From: Mesorhizobium sp. M1E.F.Ca.ET.045.02.1.1
GTDB lineage: Bacteria; Pseudomonadota; Alphaproteobacteria; Rhizobiales; Rhizobiaceae
Assembly: GCF_003952485.1 (NCBI RefSeq)
Contig: NZ_CP034447.1
Span: 62,001 to 126,000 of the forward strand
Direction of reading: 5' to 3'
DNA length: 64,000 nucleotides
Below are positions 50,714-60,973 of this stretch, one piece after another. The number at the start of each line of letters is the position of its first letter. Within the stretch, counting starts at the first letter, position 1. A model generated the notes under the pieces. The model was not told where the DNA came from, did no database searches, and worked only from the letters and a program-made list of their open reading frames with translations. Made by a program: the position numbers and the translations under genes.

Positions 50714-51120
50714 AGTCTGCATCGACCGTCCACGGCCCATCGTACCAACTTGAGACTGAAAGGGGTGAGCCCTGTGTAATACAGCCTAGCCCTTGACCTG
50801 CCCAATGAACCGGCCAGGGGTGGTCAGTTCAAATTCGGGGCCGTTTAGAGGGCAGTGTGAGGCCGTGTCAGGTAAGTGCCACTGCTATGTCGGGACCGCG
50901 ACACGCCTGTCGCTGTGGATGGCTGGAATTGCCCTTCGCGGCGCCATTCATTCTCTCAACATTTACGTGATAATGCACGCTTAGTCCGATCCGCGTGGCA
51001 GCACCCATCCTAGGTCGCTATCGGGTGGCCTTAAACCTGAACAGCTCCATCGTCGCGGCTGCTGCCGAAGCAGGAGCAATCACAGGGACCCGCACTGGTG
51101 CTTGTCAGCCGTCTGACCCG

Positions 51121-52992
51121 CTACTTCGTCTTAGGAAGAGCATTGTCTTTGCCAAAAGCCGGCCAGTATTTCGAGATTGCCAGTGTGGCGCCGGCTGAAG
51201 AGAAATGACCATAGTCGAAATACATAAACTCTCCTCTGTCGGAATAGGGGCAGCGTCCTGCGCTGCACAGGAATTTCAGCGGATCGATGAATGTGGCGCC
51301 TTTGGTAAATGAGCGCACACGTTCGTTGATGCCGGGGTCCATCGCCATCGGCCAGGACGTATCGTCCAGATTTTGGCGCTTGGCGAAGAACGCAATTTTC
51401 CGGACGTCAGTTGGGAACTGCGGAGACTGGCCGATGACAAACACGCGCACGCCCAGGGCACGAAGCGTATCGATTGTTTGCTGAAGACCGTCGAAGCCTC
51501 TGACCTCATAGTCACTCCATTTACCGCTGAGGATAACCGTCTTGATGTCCGCTTCCAAGATGATGTCCAAGGCCTTGCGATTGAACCGGACACAATCAAG
51601 ACGAGCGTAAGAGTAGTAAGAGAGTATCGGTGGGCAGCCGGCGTACGTATATTCCACGATGTTCGCCTGCAACCGATTTATGTTAGCACCCAGGCCGGAA
51701 ACATAGTGCGCGGCGAAGGAGTCGCCCCACAAAAAAACCGTTGTTGGAAAACCGCGAGTGCGCGTGCAATCCTCCATATTCCAGCTTTCGATCCGGCTGG
51801 TGCCCTCGTTGAAACAGATGCCATTCCTCCAGTCCCCGACGGAAATGCGCCGCTGGACATAGTCCGGAAACCGTTGCGGAAAGCCGTTGCCGAGCGCCCC
51901 CGCCGCTCCGCCGGCACAAAGAACAACGATCGCGAGCGCTGAAAAGGCGAAGATAGGCCCCGGGGCGGTGAAGGCCCTCTTCTGTCGAAACGGCTGCTCT
52001 ACAAACTTCCAGGAGAATGCAGCCAATGCGAGGCTTGCTACCAACATCGCACCGGTCATCAAAGGATCGAGTTTTTGGAACGAAAGATAATGCGCGAACG
52101 CATTGAGCGGCCAGTGAACAAGATACAAAGAATACGAGATGAGCCCAATCCAGACCAGCGGCCGGATTTCGAGCATGCGGCTGGCGACCGTCGAGGGGGA
52201 ATTTTGGCCAACATAGATCAGAAGGGCCGTTCCGATGCATGGATACAAGGCGTTGTAGCCTGGGAACGGGTCGCTCTCCGAAAGCGCGAAGAACCCGATG
52301 GCGAGAAGGCCAAATCCGGCCAACCCCACCGACTCCATCAGGAATCTGTTGCCCAACGGCGGGGGGCGTTTGAGCATGAGCAGGGCGCCCAACATGAGTT
52401 CCCAGATTCGGGTCGGCAGCAGATAGAATCCGGCGGTGGGCGCCAGCGATGTCGCCATCACCGCCATTACGAAGCTGCAGAGAATTATCGGAAGAAGTGT
52501 CGTCAGCCAGCGCTTCCCGATGTAGCGATAGATTAGGAACATCAGGATTGGGGCGAAGATGTAGTACTGCTCCTCTACGGAAAGCGACCAGGTGTGCAAC
52601 AGTGGTCGAAGCGCGGCATCGATCGAGAAGTAACTTGACGTTTTCCAGAAAAAAACGTTCGACCAGAAGGTCGAGGCAGCTATGATGCTAAGACCGAATT
52701 CGCGCAGATCCGATGGCAGAAGAATGAACAATGCGGCAATGCAGGTGAGAAGCATCACAAAGACGAGAGCCGGCAGAATGCGCCGGGCACGGCGCCAGTA
52801 GAAGTTGACGATCGAAAATTGGCCGCGTTCAAGGTCATCCAAGAGGCTTCCGCTGATCAGGTAGCCGGAGATGACGAAGAAGATATCGACCCCGCTAAAG
52901 CCACCCGGGATCGCCGAAATTCCGAAATGAAAGAGTACGACCGGAAGTACAGCAACAGCCCTAAGGCCCGCGATATCGCGCCTATATTGCAT
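51121..52992 (-). CDS. Acyltransferase-3/SGNH fusion (O-acetyltransferase, OafA-like)
   Basis: A 623-residue membrane enzyme. N-terminal acyltransferase-3 domain of about ten helices, starting RRDIAGLRAVAVLPVVLFHFG and including FSGVDIFFVISGYLI and LWSLSVEEQYYI. The C-terminal periplasmic SGNH domain (about 390-620) has FLWGDSFAAHY (catalytic Ser) and DYGHFSSAGA (Asp/His). Such proteins acetylate surface polysaccharides or lipopolysaccharide, relevant to plant recognition. Start is the ATG at 52992. The target is not known. Confidence 0.88.
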   Translation of the reverse strand: MQYRRDIAGLRAVAVLPVVLFHFGISAIPGGFSGVDIFFVISGYLISGSLLDDLERGQFSIVNFYWRRARRILPALVFVMLLTCIAALFILLPSDLREFGLSIIAASTFWSNVFFWKTSSYFSIDAALRPLLHTWSLSVEEQYYIFAPILMFLIYRYIGKRWLTTLLPIILCSFVMAVMATSLAPTAGFYLLPTRIWELMLGALLMLKRPPPLGNRFLMESVGLAGFGLLAIGFFALSESDPFPGYNALYPCIGTALLIYVGQNSPSTVASRMLEIRPLVWIGLISYSLYLVHWPLNAFAHYLSFQKLDPLMTGAMLVASLALAAFSWKFVEQPFRQKRAFTAPGPIFAFSALAIVVLCAGGAAGALGNGFPQRFPDYVQRRISVGDWRNGICFNEGTSRIESWNMEDCTRTRGFPTTVFLWGDSFAAHYVSGLGANINRLQANIVEYTYAGCPPILSYYSYARLDCVRFNRKALDIILEADIKTVILSGKWSDYEVRGFDGLQQTIDTLRALGVRVFVIGQSPQFPTDVRKIAFFAKRQNLDDTSWPMAMDPGINERVRSFTKGATFIDPLKFLCSAGRCPYSDRGEFMYFDYGHFSSAGATLAISKYWPAFGKDNALPKTK

Positions 52993-53076
52993 CCAGCGGT
53001 TCCTTTGATTTTAGATCAGGACGAGATTGGAAGCTTTCAATCTCCGGTAGGAGTGCTGCCAAGATAAGGGCCGGTA

Positions 53077-53640
53077 TCAGCCACCTTTATCCGTCCCGAA
53101 TGTTCTGTAAGTGGCAACTGGTACAGAAGCACGATCGCCATCGCCGGACTTGACGGCCTGATTGTCGAGCAGATCGCGCGGATCGTTGACCATCACGGCC
53201 AGGTTAAATCCTGTCGAACAACCAAGCGGCTGTTTGAAGGATTCTTCATTGGGTAAGGCACCATATGAGGGACAGACCGGCGGACGGGCGTGATAGACAA
53301 TCGCCTCAATTCGCACTGAGCCGGCGTCGTGTTGATCGAGCAATTGAATGTTGTCTGCTTCGATTGCCAACTGCCTGGCCTGATGGGCTACCCCTGCGCT
53401 GAGCTGGGGCGAACCGCTGATGAGGAGGTGGAGGGCATCGAATCGGCCGCGACTGGCCTTGTTTAGGAAATCACGCAAACGCTGCCGTTCGGAAGCGCGC
53501 AGGCTTTGCAACGTCAGGAGGGTGGTCTCCTCTCGGACAAGCATTGATGCCGATGGTTCGACATCAACTGGCGTAGTGCTTGTGCAGCCACTTACGCTTG
53601 GTGCCAGAGCGACAAAGAGGACTATAAAACGCAACATCAT
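53077..53640 (-). CDS. Y4xK-like type III secretion lipoprotein
   Basis: A 187-residue exported lipoprotein: signal and lipobox ending SVSGC (Cys19), then a domain resembling CpaD/Y4xK (LRASERQRLRDFLNKA). It lies 9 bases after rhcC2 and is the third gene of ttsI-rhcC2-y4xK, the same order as y4xI-J-K on pNGR234a. It probably aids secretin insertion or stability. A Tad-pilus CpaD assignment was considered but the neighbours favour T3SS. Confidence 0.7.
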   Translation of the reverse strand: MMLRFIVLFVALAPSVSGCTSTTPVDVEPSASMLVREETTLLTLQSLRASERQRLRDFLNKASRGRFDALHLLISGSPQLSAGVAHQARQLAIEADNIQLLDQHDAGSVRIEAIVYHARPPVCPSYGALPNEESFKQPLGCSTGFNLAVMVNDPRDLLDNQAVKSGDGDRASVPVATYRTFGTDKGG

Positions 53641-53649
53641 TGGACGACA

Positions 53650-55116
53650 CTATTCGATGATGAAGCCGAGACCGCCCTGGGCGCTTGGCGCGCCCGCACG
53701 GATAGCAGCGCGGTCTCGCGGGGGACTTGCCACGGAATTCGTCGGAGCGCCCCCTCCGTTCAAAGCCGGTGCCGCCCGCTCCGTAGGTGCGCTCATCTGG
53801 TTTGGGTTGGAGCCTGGTCTTACAATGTAAGGCGTAACTAGAATGACCAGTTCTGACTCCTCTTTTTGAAACGAGGACGAGCGAAAAAGCGGTCCCAGGA
53901 TCGGCATTTCTCCGAGCCAGGGAAAGGCCCTGACATCATTGTTGACGTTCCGCCTGATTAGACCGCCGATTGCGAAGCTCTGCCCACTGGCGAGTTCGAC
54001 GACCGTATCGGCTCGGCGCGTGGAAACTGCCGGCACGGAAATTCCGTTGATTTGCACGGCACCTTGCGTCGACAGTTCACTGACTTCGGGCGTTACGTGA
54101 ATGTTGATTTGATTGTTGCTGAGAACTGTCGGCACAAATTCCAGACTGACGCCGAAGTGACGGAATTCAACCGATACCTGCCTGTTTTCCTGCAGGACAG
54201 GAATGGGAAATTCGCCGCCAGCTAGAAAGCTGGCTTTTTCACCCGACATAGCGGTGAGGTTCGGCTCAGCCAGGACGGAAGCTATATGCTCCTTGGCGAG
54301 CGCGTCGAGAACCGCGCTGACGTTGACGACACCGTTGTCGAATCCGATTTCTGCTGTACCGCCACCCTGGGTTGAACCAGATCCAGCGCTTGCACCGCTT
54401 CCGCTTAGAACGCCCACTTTGAAATTGCCGATTTGACCGAAGGCGGACAGGTTGACGCCAAGTGACTTCATGGCGCTGCGTGAGACTTCGGCTACGCGCA
54501 CGCTGAGGTTAACTTGCAGGGATCCAGCGACCTTGATGTTGTTGACGACTTGCGCTCCGTCGCCCAGATATTGCTCAGTGACTCTTTTTGCGGTGTCGGC
54601 GACCTCTGCGTCGGGCGCCGTCCCGCTAAGGATTGCGCCGCGCGGCGTATAGTTGACGCGGATGGGATAGTCGCCGACCTGCTCCCGCAACATGGCGCGT
54701 AAATCCCCGATCGGTTGCGTGACAACGATACGCAATTCGGCGAGAGGCTCGCCGTTGCCGTCCAAGGCGAATAGGCTGGTCCGCCCCGATTTCTTGCCAA
54801 AGACGAAGATTGTTTTGCTCGATGGTGCCTGAAAATCCGCGATCGTCGGGTCAGCAACAAAGATGGTCGTGGCTGGCGCGGGCAGATGAACGGTCTCCCC
54901 GAGCGAAGAGGAAAGGGTCAGCGTGGCATTGATGCTATTCGAAGCCGCACGCGGCGCGCCTTTGTCCTGCTTGTTTTGCGCCGCGACACCAAGTGGGAAA
55001 GTCACAATAAGCGCGCAGAGGAGATGGCCCAGGTAACGGGGCACTGCAGGTCTCGGAACCTTGATGGCGATCGCCCGCCAATTGAGCGCAGGGCAAGGAT
55101 GTTGAAGGATCAGCAA
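53650..55116 (-). CDS. rhcC2: Secretin RhcC2 of the rhizobial type III secretion system
   Basis: A 488-residue secretin. After an N-terminal export signal (about 26-46), a plug domain (VHLPAPATTIFVADPTIADFQAPSS) and a BON-like region precede the secretin core (about 215-440) with ASVLAEPNLTAMSGEKASFLAGGEFPIP, VELASGQSFAIGGLI and WLGEMPILGPLFRS. It forms the outer-membrane ring. Directly downstream of ttsI, as y4xJ is on pNGR234a. Related to CpaC of Tad pili, but no other tad genes are here. Confidence 0.75.
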   Translation of the reverse strand: MLILQHPCPALNWRAIAIKVPRPAVPRYLGHLLCALIVTFPLGVAAQNKQDKGAPRAASNSINATLTLSSSLGETVHLPAPATTIFVADPTIADFQAPSSKTIFVFGKKSGRTSLFALDGNGEPLAELRIVVTQPIGDLRAMLREQVGDYPIRVNYTPRGAILSGTAPDAEVADTAKRVTEQYLGDGAQVVNNIKVAGSLQVNLSVRVAEVSRSAMKSLGVNLSAFGQIGNFKVGVLSGSGASAGSGSTQGGGTAEIGFDNGVVNVSAVLDALAKEHIASVLAEPNLTAMSGEKASFLAGGEFPIPVLQENRQVSVEFRHFGVSLEFVPTVLSNNQINIHVTPEVSELSTQGAVQINGISVPAVSTRRADTVVELASGQSFAIGGLIRRNVNNDVRAFPWLGEMPILGPLFRSSSFQKEESELVILVTPYIVRPGSNPNQMSAPTERAAPALNGGGAPTNSVASPPRDRAAIRAGAPSAQGGLGFIIE

Positions 55117-55142
55117 AATAGATCTTCTTTCGATTCGACAAA

Positions 55143-55829
55143 CTATGCGGATGACGCGTCAGTCAATTCTAGAATGTAGCCAATGCCACGGATGGTCTTG
55201 ATCCGTGGCGTTGCACCTGATCTGGTCAGATGTCCACGTAAACGATAGATTCCGACTTCAAGCGCGTTGGCAGACACGTCGTCGTTGAACGAATAGAGGT
55301 GATCTTCCAACTGCGCACGGGGCACGATGCGGCCTGCCCGGTTAAGCAGATGCTCTAGAATACAGAGTTCGCGACGTGCGATCATCATTGGGTGCCCAGC
55401 AACGAAAACCTGCCGGGCGACCGGATCGAAGTTGAGATTGCCAAATACGAGCCTCAGGTCGGTCATCTGTGACGCCCGGCGCAGAATGGCTCTCATTCTG
55501 GCGATAAGCTCATCGGTAGAGACGGGTTTGAGCAGAAAGTCGTCCGCACCACCGTTGAAGATCGCAATTCGCTTATCGAGATCGTTAAGGCTGCTCATAA
55601 TGACGGCAGGAACTGAATGCCCGTGGGTCCTCAACTGCCTCAGCCAACCCAAGCCATCGCCATCTGGCAGAGCCAATTCCAGCAGGAGAATTTCGTAGCT
55701 GGCGCAAGAAAATGCACTCGAGGCCAGTTCCAGAGTACCAACGACATCAACGACGAAGCCGCCATCCCCGAGCGCAAGTCGCATGGCGCGCGCAAGATCC
55801 GCATGATGATCCACGAGCAGCGTTCGCAT
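55143..55829 (-). CDS. ttsI: TtsI, atypical response regulator activating type III secretion
   Basis: A 228-residue OmpR-type regulator: receiver (1-115) and winged helix (130-222, ARRELCILEHLLNRAGRIV). The phosphorylation site is Glu51 (LLLELALPDGDG) instead of Asp, the published signature of TtsI, and the acidic pocket is weakened (VDHH). The start is the ATG at 55829 behind AGGAGATGAA. TtsI binds tts boxes, including that of the effector gene at 8701-8736, and is itself induced by NodD through the nod box at 56137-56183. rhcC2 follows 26 bases downstream. Confidence 0.92.
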   Translation of the reverse strand: MRTLLVDHHADLARAMRLALGDGGFVVDVVGTLELASSAFSCASYEILLLELALPDGDGLGWLRQLRTHGHSVPAVIMSSLNDLDKRIAIFNGGADDFLLKPVSTDELIARMRAILRRASQMTDLRLVFGNLNFDPVARQVFVAGHPMMIARRELCILEHLLNRAGRIVPRAQLEDHLYSFNDDVSANALEVGIYRLRGHLTRSGATPRIKTIRGIGYILELTDASSA

Positions 55830-56110
55830 TTCATCTCCTATCGAAGAGAGACGCGTCACCGGCGGCCATCTGATCGGAGCACACGGCGCGCAACTCGTCG
55901 CATCTCTCGGAACAGGTCCGAGTTGGAGGGACATGCAAGTCGCTCGGTGGCAATAGGCGCGGGTGAGGACCAACTGACGGGCTCAAATACGCCGGTCGGC
56001 GAACCCACGACGCCAGCAACCCGCGTGCGATTTCTCGTTGCATCATCTCTCCTACGTGCAGCCCCTGCGCTCGCAAGGCAGCGTCGCGGCCCAGAGCCCG
56101 ATTCCCACAG

Positions 56111-56140
56111 AGGGTAGGGTTAGCTTTCGAGAAACTGATT
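56111..56140 (-). promoter_or_regulatory. tts-box-like element at the ttsI promoter
   Basis: On the minus strand TCAGTTTCTCGAAAGCT followed by AACCCTACCCTC is close to the tts-box consensus. It abuts the 3' end of the nod box, about 280 bases before ttsI. It would suit TtsI autoregulation. Confidence 0.65.
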
Positions 56141-56183
56141 GAACAAATCGATTATTTGGATCGAATGCATCCACGGTATGGAT
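56137..56183 (-). promoter_or_regulatory. nod box upstream of ttsI
   Basis: On the minus strand ATCCATACCGTGGATG, then TTCGATCCAAATAATCGATT and a terminal TTCAATCA closely follow the 47-base nod-box consensus. NodD with plant flavonoids should activate transcription from here into ttsI and rhcC2. Confidence 0.92.
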
Positions 56184-56589
56184 GCAGCGCCGCATCTTCA
56201 ACGACTGCGGCTTCCTGATGGATTGTTGTGTCTGTCGTGCTATGCTATTTTCGCTGTCCTTCAAGGCTGGCGAGTCTGGTGGAACCTGCGCGTCATTGGC
56301 TGTGGTAGCTTGATGCTCAAAAATGGAGCGCCCCGCGGAAAGCCGCTCTCAGATTTCCAAAAAGCCTTGCTGGTCCAAAAGAGCACTTCGCGTCTCGACA
56401 CCAAAATGGGCGAGGAAAACTGACGTCTGACAGGGATGTGTATGCAACAGCCGATTTGCGGCACCAGGAAACGACCGCGTTCAGGCTGGAGATCGACGAC
56501 CAACGGCTCCTCGATTTCCGCATTCAGGCCACGACGATCGACCGCTTTCCAAGCTCTTCCTGTGCGGGCGGATGCCGGCAAACAGCAGC

Positions 56590-57116
56590 ACAGGGTCAGG
56601 GAAACCGCGAGCGGGCCTGCTTGATCGCCATGATCACATTGCCGCTGTTGCGCGTGCGGACCGGAATGCATTCGGTCCAGCCGGTGGCAATTTCGGTCAG
56701 CACCATCGTCTGCACGAAGCTCCCCGACCAAGACGTGCCCGAATGCGCTCAACAAAGCCGGGCGGCGGATCTTTCCAATCGCCGAAGGTGCGGGCTTGCA
56801 CCGAGCGGCGAACTGCCGAACTCATTCCTGCCCGGCGGCGCTGGCCGCCGCGAGCGACGATGCGGACCTCAGCCGCTCCGAAGCCTCCCACAACACGATG
56901 AGCGCCTCGCGGGCATCGCTGCCGTAACAGCGGCTGCGGCTCTTGCCCGCAGACGGCCTCTGCTCACGACGGTTCATAAGACGGATCGCGCGCGCTTGCG
57001 ATAATAGCCGATTACCGCCCCGAACTCATTCAGAATGCGCCGCTTGTCAACGCCGCGATAACGCTCCACGATCGCCGCTTCAGTTCCGACCGTGTCGCCA
57101 TGCTGAGCCGCGCCAT
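56590..57116 (-). pseudogene. Decayed DDE transposase/integrase
   Basis: From an ATG at 57116 with GGGGAAGT upstream, frames can be joined as AAIVERYRGVDKRRILNEFGAVIGYYRKRAR, then YGSDAREALIVLWEASERL, RRAGMSSAVRRSVQARTFGDWKDPPPGFVE, and SFVQTMVLTEIATGWTEC, the pattern of integrase-catalytic-domain transposases (ISNCY/IS481-like). Several stops and shifts break it. No terminal repeats were found. The flanking stretches to 57507 and back to 56184 hold no gene I can support. Confidence 0.65.
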
Positions 57117-57507
57117 ACTTCCCCCGAACCGGAATGGCACGACCTGTCCAATGCGGCTCGTTGCCTTCCTTAATTCGCTGACCGGAAAGGTACCGGAAGT
57201 CGTCTAACGCATCTTACCCGCTGAAACGGCGGCAACACCTCGACCTCAATCGCAGATCTTAGGAAATAGACGATCGCGTGGGGGCCTGTGAGCATCCGTT
57301 CACCGGGTTTCCGTCATCGGCTGAGGCGAATTGCCACCATCGACCGTTATCGGATGGGCCGCGATACGTCGCCGTATCATGATTAGGGGGCGCACCTAGC
57401 GGAGCCATAGCTCTCCACCCAGCCATGTTCCCCTCGTTGGAAGATGTCCGGCGGACCAGAGGGGTGCTGTCCCGTCAGCTTTTCCTGAAGAGCGGCCAAG
57501 GCAATCC

Positions 57508-58561
57508 CTACCAATCCATCACCACCTTCCCCGAATTGCCGCTCTTCATCGCCTCGAAACCGTCGAGGTAGTCATCGACCCCGATGCGGTGTGTGATCAG
57601 GCCCGATACGTCGAGAGGACCCTGCACCAGCGCGATCATCTTGTACCAGGTCTCGAACATCTCGCGGCCGTAGATGCCCTTGAGATGCAGCATCTTGAAG
57701 ATGACCTTGTTCCAGTCGATCTCGAAGCCGGTCGGCGCAATGCCCAGAATGGCGATCTTGCCGCCATTGTTCATGGTATCGATCATGTCGCGGAAGGCGG
57801 GGGCTGCGCCCGACATTTCGAGGCCGACGTCAAACCCCTCGGTCATGCCGAGCGCCGGCATGACGTCGCGCAGCTTTTCCTTCGAGGCGTCGACGACATG
57901 CTGGACGCCGAGCTTTTTCGCCAGTGCCAGCCGCACCGGGTTGATGTCGGTGATGACCACTTTTCGCGCGCCGACGCACTGCGCCACCAGCGCACCCATG
58001 ATGCCGATCGGCCCGGCGCCAGTCACCAGCACGTCCTCGCCGACCAGATCGAAGGACAGTGCGGTGTGAACGGCATTGCCCAAGGGATCGAAGATTGCGG
58101 CGATCTCGTCGGGCACATCGTCGGGAATCGGCACGACATTGTGCTGCGGGATCGCCAGATACTCGCCGAAGGCGCCCGGCCGGTTGACGCCGACGCCGAG
58201 TGTGTTGCGGCACAGATGCCCTCGCCCGGCGCGACAGTTGCGGCAATGGCCGCAGACGATGTGGCCTTCGCCCGATACACGCTGGCCGACCTTGTATTCG
58301 GTGACCGCTGCGCCGAAATCGGCAACGGTGCCGACGAATTCATGGCCCGTCACCATCTTCATGGCCCGTCACCATCGGCACCGGCACCGTCTTCTGCGCC
58401 CACTGGTCCCAATTGTAGATGTGCACGTCGGTGCCGCAGATCGCCGTCTTCTTGATCTTGATCAGCACGTCGTTGGGGCCGATTTCCGGCACCGGCACCT
58501 CTTCCATCCAGATGCCCGGTTCGGCCTTGGCCTTCACAAGCGCCTTCATCATGTTCGACAT
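57508..58561 (-). pseudogene. tdh: L-threonine 3-dehydrogenase, frameshifted by a 19-bp duplication
   Basis: A zinc-type alcohol dehydrogenase of the Tdh family oxidising threonine to 2-amino-3-ketobutyrate. Starts [15 protein letters not shown], with [12 protein letters not shown] and PMVTGHE in one frame; the next frame has [15 protein letters not shown], four Cys of the structural zinc site, [14 protein letters not shown] (NAD site) and a normal end. The break is a perfect 19-base tandem duplication at 58339-58376; removing one copy restores a continuous gene. Internal initiation at 58362 would lack the catalytic Cys. It ends the glyA-metK-pfkB operon. Confidence 0.92.
58339..58376. repeat. 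Perfect 19-bp tandem duplication inside tdh
   Basis: Plus-strand copies at 58339-58357 and 58358-58376 are identical. Nineteen bases shift the frame by one. Confidence 0.97.
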
Positions 58562-58626
58562 CAGGATTTCCCTATTCCGTGATTGCGCTTCTGGCGAGAT
58601 AGCCTGCACAACGGGAAGGTAGGCCA

Positions 58627-59721
58627 CTAACTCGTTTGAACGTCCGGAATGGTCAGCCCCGCCTGCTCGGCCTCGCGGCGCAAATTCTGACGGGGCCTGG
58701 GGCCGATCTGCTGGATCACCAATCCGGCTGCCAGTGAGCCAAGGTCGCCGCAGGTCTGCAAGTCACGGCCTTGCGTGTAGCCATGCAGGAAGCCGGCGGC
58801 ATAGAGATCGCCGGCGCCCGTCGTGTCGATCAGCTCCTTGATGGCGGTCGCCTTGATCACCACGGTCTCGTCGCCGCGCACGATCACCGAGCCTTTTTCC
58901 GATCGGGTCACGGCGGCGATGCGGCAATCCTTGCGAATCTGCGCCAGCGCTTCGTCGAACGACGCCGTCTGGTAAAGCGATTTGATCTCGTGGCTGTTGG
59001 CAAAGACGATGTCGACGGTACCCGAACGCATCAGCTCGAGGAACTCGTCGCGGTAGCGGTCGACGCAGAACGAATCCGACAGGGTCATCGACACTTCGCG
59101 GCCTGCCGCGTGCGCCAGCATCGCCGTCTGGCGGATTGCTTCCTTGGCGCGCGGCGGATCCCACAGATAGCCTTCGAAATAGGTGACCTTGGCGCCAGAG
59201 GCCTTGTCCGCCTCGACATCCTCAGGCCCGAGCTCGACGCAGGCGCCGAGATAGGTGTTCATCGAGCGCTCGCCGTCGGGCGTGACGAAGATCATCGAGC
59301 GCGCCGTCGGCGGTTCACCCTTGAGCGGCGTGGTGTCGAAGGCGACGCCTTGCGCATGGATGTCGTGGGCGTAGATTTCGCCCAGCGCATCGTTGGAGAC
59401 CTTGCCGAAGAAGGCGGCGCGGCCGCCAAAGCTGGCGACGCCGGCCGCCGTGTTGCCGGCGCTGCCGCCGGAGGCCTCGATCGCCGGACCCATGCGGCTG
59501 TAGAGCAGCTCGGCGCGCCTTGTGTCGATGAGGTTCATCGCTCCCTTGATGATGCCGTTGGTCTCGAGGAATGCCTCGTCGCACTGGGCGATGATGTCGA
59601 CAATGGCATTACCGATGCAGAGCACGTCATAATCCGCATCAAAATCTCCGCCAAAAACCCGAGCCGGCTTCTTGCCATGCCGGCCGGGCGTGGTCTCGCG
59701 AGTTGAAATGGGTTGCCGCAT
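58627..59721 (-). CDS. PfkB-family adenosine-kinase-like sugar kinase
   Basis: A 364-residue ribokinase-fold kinase. Motifs: [41 protein letters not shown] (PfkB signature 1) and [17 protein letters not shown] (signature 2, with the catalytic Asp). Sequence and setting fit adenosine kinase, which would remove adenosine released by S-adenosylhomocysteine breakdown. The ATG at 59721 (MRQPISTRE) lies 19 bases after metK; the long in-frame extension upstream overlaps metK and is rejected. Confidence 0.85.
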   Translation of the reverse strand: MRQPISTRETTPGRHGKKPARVFGGDFDADYDVLCIGNAIVDIIAQCDEAFLETNGIIKGAMNLIDTRRAELLYSRMGPAIEASGGSAGNTAAGVASFGGRAAFFGKVSNDALGEIYAHDIHAQGVAFDTTPLKGEPPTARSMIFVTPDGERSMNTYLGACVELGPEDVEADKASGAKVTYFEGYLWDPPRAKEAIRQTAMLAHAAGREVSMTLSDSFCVDRYRDEFLELMRSGTVDIVFANSHEIKSLYQTASFDEALAQIRKDCRIAAVTRSEKGSVIVRGDETVVIKATAIKELIDTTGAGDLYAAGFLHGYTQGRDLQTCGDLGSLAAGLVIQQIGPRPRQNLRREAEQAGLTIPDVQTS

Positions 59722-59740
59722 GCGCTTGATCCAGCCGCCC

Positions 59741-60916
59741 TCACGCAGCTGCCGGTCCTGCTTCACGCAGCAAATCGTCAGCTTTGTCCGTCTTCTCCCA
59801 GGTGAACTCAGGCTCTTCACGCCCGAAGTGTCCGTATGTCGCCGTCTTGCGGTATATCGGGCGTAAGAGATCAAGCATCTTGATGATGCCTTTCGGTCGG
59901 AGATTGAAAACCTCGAGAACAAGGCGCTCGATCCTTTTTTCCTCGATCCTTGCGGTTCCGAAAGTATTGACCATGACAGAAACCGGACTGGCCACGCCGA
60001 TCGCGTAGGCAAGCTGAACCTCGCAGACCTCCGCAAGGCCGCTGGCAACGATGTTCTTCGCGACATACCGGGCGGCATAGGCCGCCGAGCGGTCAACCTT
60101 GGATGGGTCCTTGCCCGAAAAGGCACCGCCGCCGTGACGCCCGGTCCCACCGTAGGAATCGACGATGATCTTCCGTCCTGTGAGGCCGCAGTCGCCGGCA
60201 GGCCCACCGACCACGAACCGCCCTGTTGGGTTGACCAGAAATCTGATCCCCGAAGTATCCAGGTGGGCCGGCAGGACCGGTTTTATGATCTCCTCAATGA
60301 CGCCTTCGCGGACCGTGGCTTGTGAGACCGCTTCGTCATGCTGCGTCGACAGGACTATGGTATCCAGCGCCACCGGGCGGAGCCCTTCGTAGCGTACGGA
60401 CACTTGAGATTTCACGTCCGGACGCAGCCAGCCAAGCTGTCCCGCTTTCCGGACCTCGGCCTGTCTTTTCGTCAAATGGTGAGCGAGTTGGATCGGCAGG
60501 GGCATCAATGTATCCGTCTCGTTGCATGCGAATCCAAACATGATGCCCTGATCCCCTGCCCCCTGCCCGAGATCCTGCCCTCGTCCTTCATCAACGCCCT
60601 GGCTTATGTCGGGCGACTGCTCGGTGAGGGCCAGAACGACGGCGCAACGTCGACCATCAAAGCCAATCGCATCATCGTCGTAGCCAATATCGAGTATCGT
60701 ATCGCGGGCGACTTGGCTGTAATCGATGTGGGCATGGCTGGTGATCTCGCCAGCCACAACGACCATCCCCGTCTTCACCAACACTTCACAGGCGACGCGC
60801 GCCTTCGGATCGGTGCGCAGGACCGCATCGAGAATGGCATCGGAGATGTTGTCTGCCATCTTATCGGGGTGTCCCGCGCCGACGGATTCGGAAGAGAACA
60901 CGAACTGCCTGGTCAT
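59741..60916 (-). CDS. metK: S-adenosylmethionine synthase MetK
   Basis: A 391-residue enzyme making SAM from methionine and ATP. Motifs: [58 protein letters not shown] and [23 protein letters not shown]. Length is normal. It lies between glyA and the PfkB kinase. A second copy, beyond the one expected in the core genome, would raise SAM supply; this is inference. Confidence 0.95.
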   Translation of the reverse strand: MTRQFVFSSESVGAGHPDKMADNISDAILDAVLRTDPKARVACEVLVKTGMVVVAGEITSHAHIDYSQVARDTILDIGYDDDAIGFDGRRCAVVLALTEQSPDISQGVDEGRGQDLGQGAGDQGIMFGFACNETDTLMPLPIQLAHHLTKRQAEVRKAGQLGWLRPDVKSQVSVRYEGLRPVALDTIVLSTQHDEAVSQATVREGVIEEIIKPVLPAHLDTSGIRFLVNPTGRFVVGGPAGDCGLTGRKIIVDSYGGTGRHGGGAFSGKDPSKVDRSAAYAARYVAKNIVASGLAEVCEVQLAYAIGVASPVSVMVNTFGTARIEEKRIERLVLEVFNLRPKGIIKMLDLLRPIYRKTATYGHFGREEPEFTWEKTDKADDLLREAGPAAA

Positions 60917-60973
60917 AAAAATGCCCTCGCTTCAAGTGCTGGAGTTAGTGAGGAGTTTCTGGATTGGGGTGGC

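Noticed and set aside
53077..55116. Tad/Flp pilus genes cpaC and cpaD
   Set aside because: The sequences resemble these, but the adjacent ttsI with nod box and the pNGR234a gene order favour rhcC2 and y4xK; no other tad genes occur.
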